From Callorhinus ursinus (Eukaryota; Chordata; Mammalia; Carnivora; Otariidae), in contig NW_020312817.1 of the NCBI RefSeq assembly GCF_003265705.1, forward strand, positions 53,386,794 through 53,450,793: a stretch of DNA of 64,000 nucleotides, in the 5' to 3' direction. A model generated the notes under the pieces. It saw only the letters and a program-made list of their open reading frames with translations. It had not been told where the DNA came from and did no database searches. A program made the position numbers and the translations under genes. Within the stretch, counting starts at the first letter, position 1. Every line of letters begins with the position of its first letter. This document shows positions 63,126 through 64,000 of this stretch, piece by piece.

Positions 63126-64000
63126 CTAACCTTTTGTTCCAGGCAGCCAGGTGCCTTCCCTGGAAATGTCTCTCTCCTTTCTTTTAAGAGACTCCTGTCA
63201 AACCCCTACAGAGAACCCCCTGAGCTGGGGATGCTCTCCAGTTATCCCCGTCCTGGAGAGGAAGAGGCAGTTGCCATCTGCCCCACCTTCAGCCTGGGCT
63301 GTGGACTTACTGGGTTGGGTTGATGTTTCAGCACAGCTGCCAGAGTTTGCCAGTCTCTGACTTTGTGCCCATGGTTCCTGATGGGGGGCCGGGGGTGGGG
63401 AGAAAGTTGAATATCTCTAGTCTTCCCCCATCTGGGTGTTCTTTCTGCCTGGAAGGGACTGCTTTAGACATGTTCCCCAGAAGGAGCTGGTACATGGTGA
63501 TTTTTAATTTGAGGCAAATAAAGAGAGACTGACGTTAAAAAATAAAAAACCCAACAAACTCCAAGTCCCCACTGAAATCAGTGTTGACAAATGATGCAGC
63601 CTGACCTTTTCTCCTGTAAAATCTTTGTTGTGTTCCTTGCCATCTGTGACAGAGTTTTGAAAATTTTTGTTCCTTCTGAAACTTTTGGCAAAGTCGTCCT
63701 TGATGTGAATATACAGTAGATGGGTGTTTGTCGGCCTCTTGGTGTCACTGTCTATGGGAGCTCACAGACACTGCAGACCGCATACCCAAGCTCCTACCTG
63801 GTCAGCTGGAGAGGCCCCCTGGCCTGTCACTGTGTCTTTTCCCTTACTTTCCCTGACAGTAGAGGTGGGCATGGTTTACTGCTAAAGAGAGGGGATGGTG
63901 GCAGGAGAAGGTGGAACAAGGTGAGGGCCAGGAACTGGCACACCTGTATTCTAGCCCTGGTCCTGCCGCTAAGTGGCAGGACTAGGCCATCTAGGTTTTT
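62831..64000. other. No gene seen; single-copy DNA with one (GT)n
   Basis: Frames at 62741-63187, 63036-63323 and 63151-63360 overlap each other in three frames, two of them through the GT repeat, so none stands out as coding. An AATAAA at 63516 follows no recognisable gene end. Confidence 0.45.
63078..63122. repeat. (GT)n microsatellite
   Basis: About 21 near-perfect GT units (one GTGCGT at the start); likely polymorphic. Confidence 0.98.

Noticed and set aside
62741..63187. 148-codon sense frame near the right end
   Set aside because: It begins in an antisense L2, runs through the (GT)n repeat, and competes with two overlapping frames.
63510..63525. AATAAA near 63516 as the end of a gene
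   Set aside because: No upstream exon, frame or conserved 3' UTR feature accompanies it; the hexamer is frequent by chance.

Overview
The window looks like nuclear DNA of a carnivoran mammal. It has the AT-rich, repeat-dense texture of introns or intergenic sequence. About 39 copies or pieces of the carnivore tRNA-Lys-derived SINE (Can-SINE/SINEC) lie on both strands. Most have an A-rich tail ending in AAATAAATAAAATCTT and many have intact target-site duplications (TSDs). Their body sequence (head GGCGCCTGGGTGGCTCAGTC, middle GGGATCGAGCCCCGCATCGG) is the type I associate with arctoid carnivores (bears, pinnipeds, mustelids) rather than dog or cat. The species assignment is inference. One run of exactly 100 N (48661-48760) marks an assembly gap inside a CT-rich SINE tail.

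I find no protein-coding gene, exon, tRNA, rRNA or snRNA gene that I can support. Every open frame I examined is short, and most are read through SINEs, LINEs or microsatellites. Layout: 1-8 kb, SINEs, one MER20, MIRs and an L2 piece; 8.6-11.2 kb, an L2 split by an L1 that is split by a SINE; 13-14.4 kb, an L1 3' end rearranged by two SINEs; 14.8-18.8 kb, a long antisense L2 interrupted by an LTR piece, SINEs and a sense L2 end; 19.7-22.7 kb, MER20, L1 and an MLT1-type LTR; 23.6-25.7 kb, a 2-kb antisense L1; 27-29.6 kb, L2, a twice-hit SINE site with a young L1 inside, and an L1 3' end; 32-34 kb, SINEs and L1; 34-36.4 kb, mostly single-copy, with a perfect 30-bp palindrome; 36.4-40 kb, L1 pieces including part of the ORF2 endonuclease domain; 40-47 kb, mostly single-copy with MER20, MER5 and MIR; 48.5-49 kb, the gap; 51-52.5 kb, antisense L2; 54.9-57.9 kb, two copies of an unclassified repeat; 58.6-62.8 kb, L1 and L2; 62.8-64 kb, single-copy.

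No genes act together here, so what the window offers is its rearrangement history. The most informative pieces are: (i) a SINE pair whose swapped, inverted TSDs record an inversion by recombination between two SINEs; (ii) two sites each hit twice by different SINEs, leaving three copies of one target; (iii) a perfect 30-bp palindrome in otherwise unremarkable DNA; (iv) a 20-bp perfect inverted repeat that is present in one of two paired ancient repeats and not in the other; and (v) a 30-bp SINE head fragment with its own TSD but no tail. I see no new gene system.
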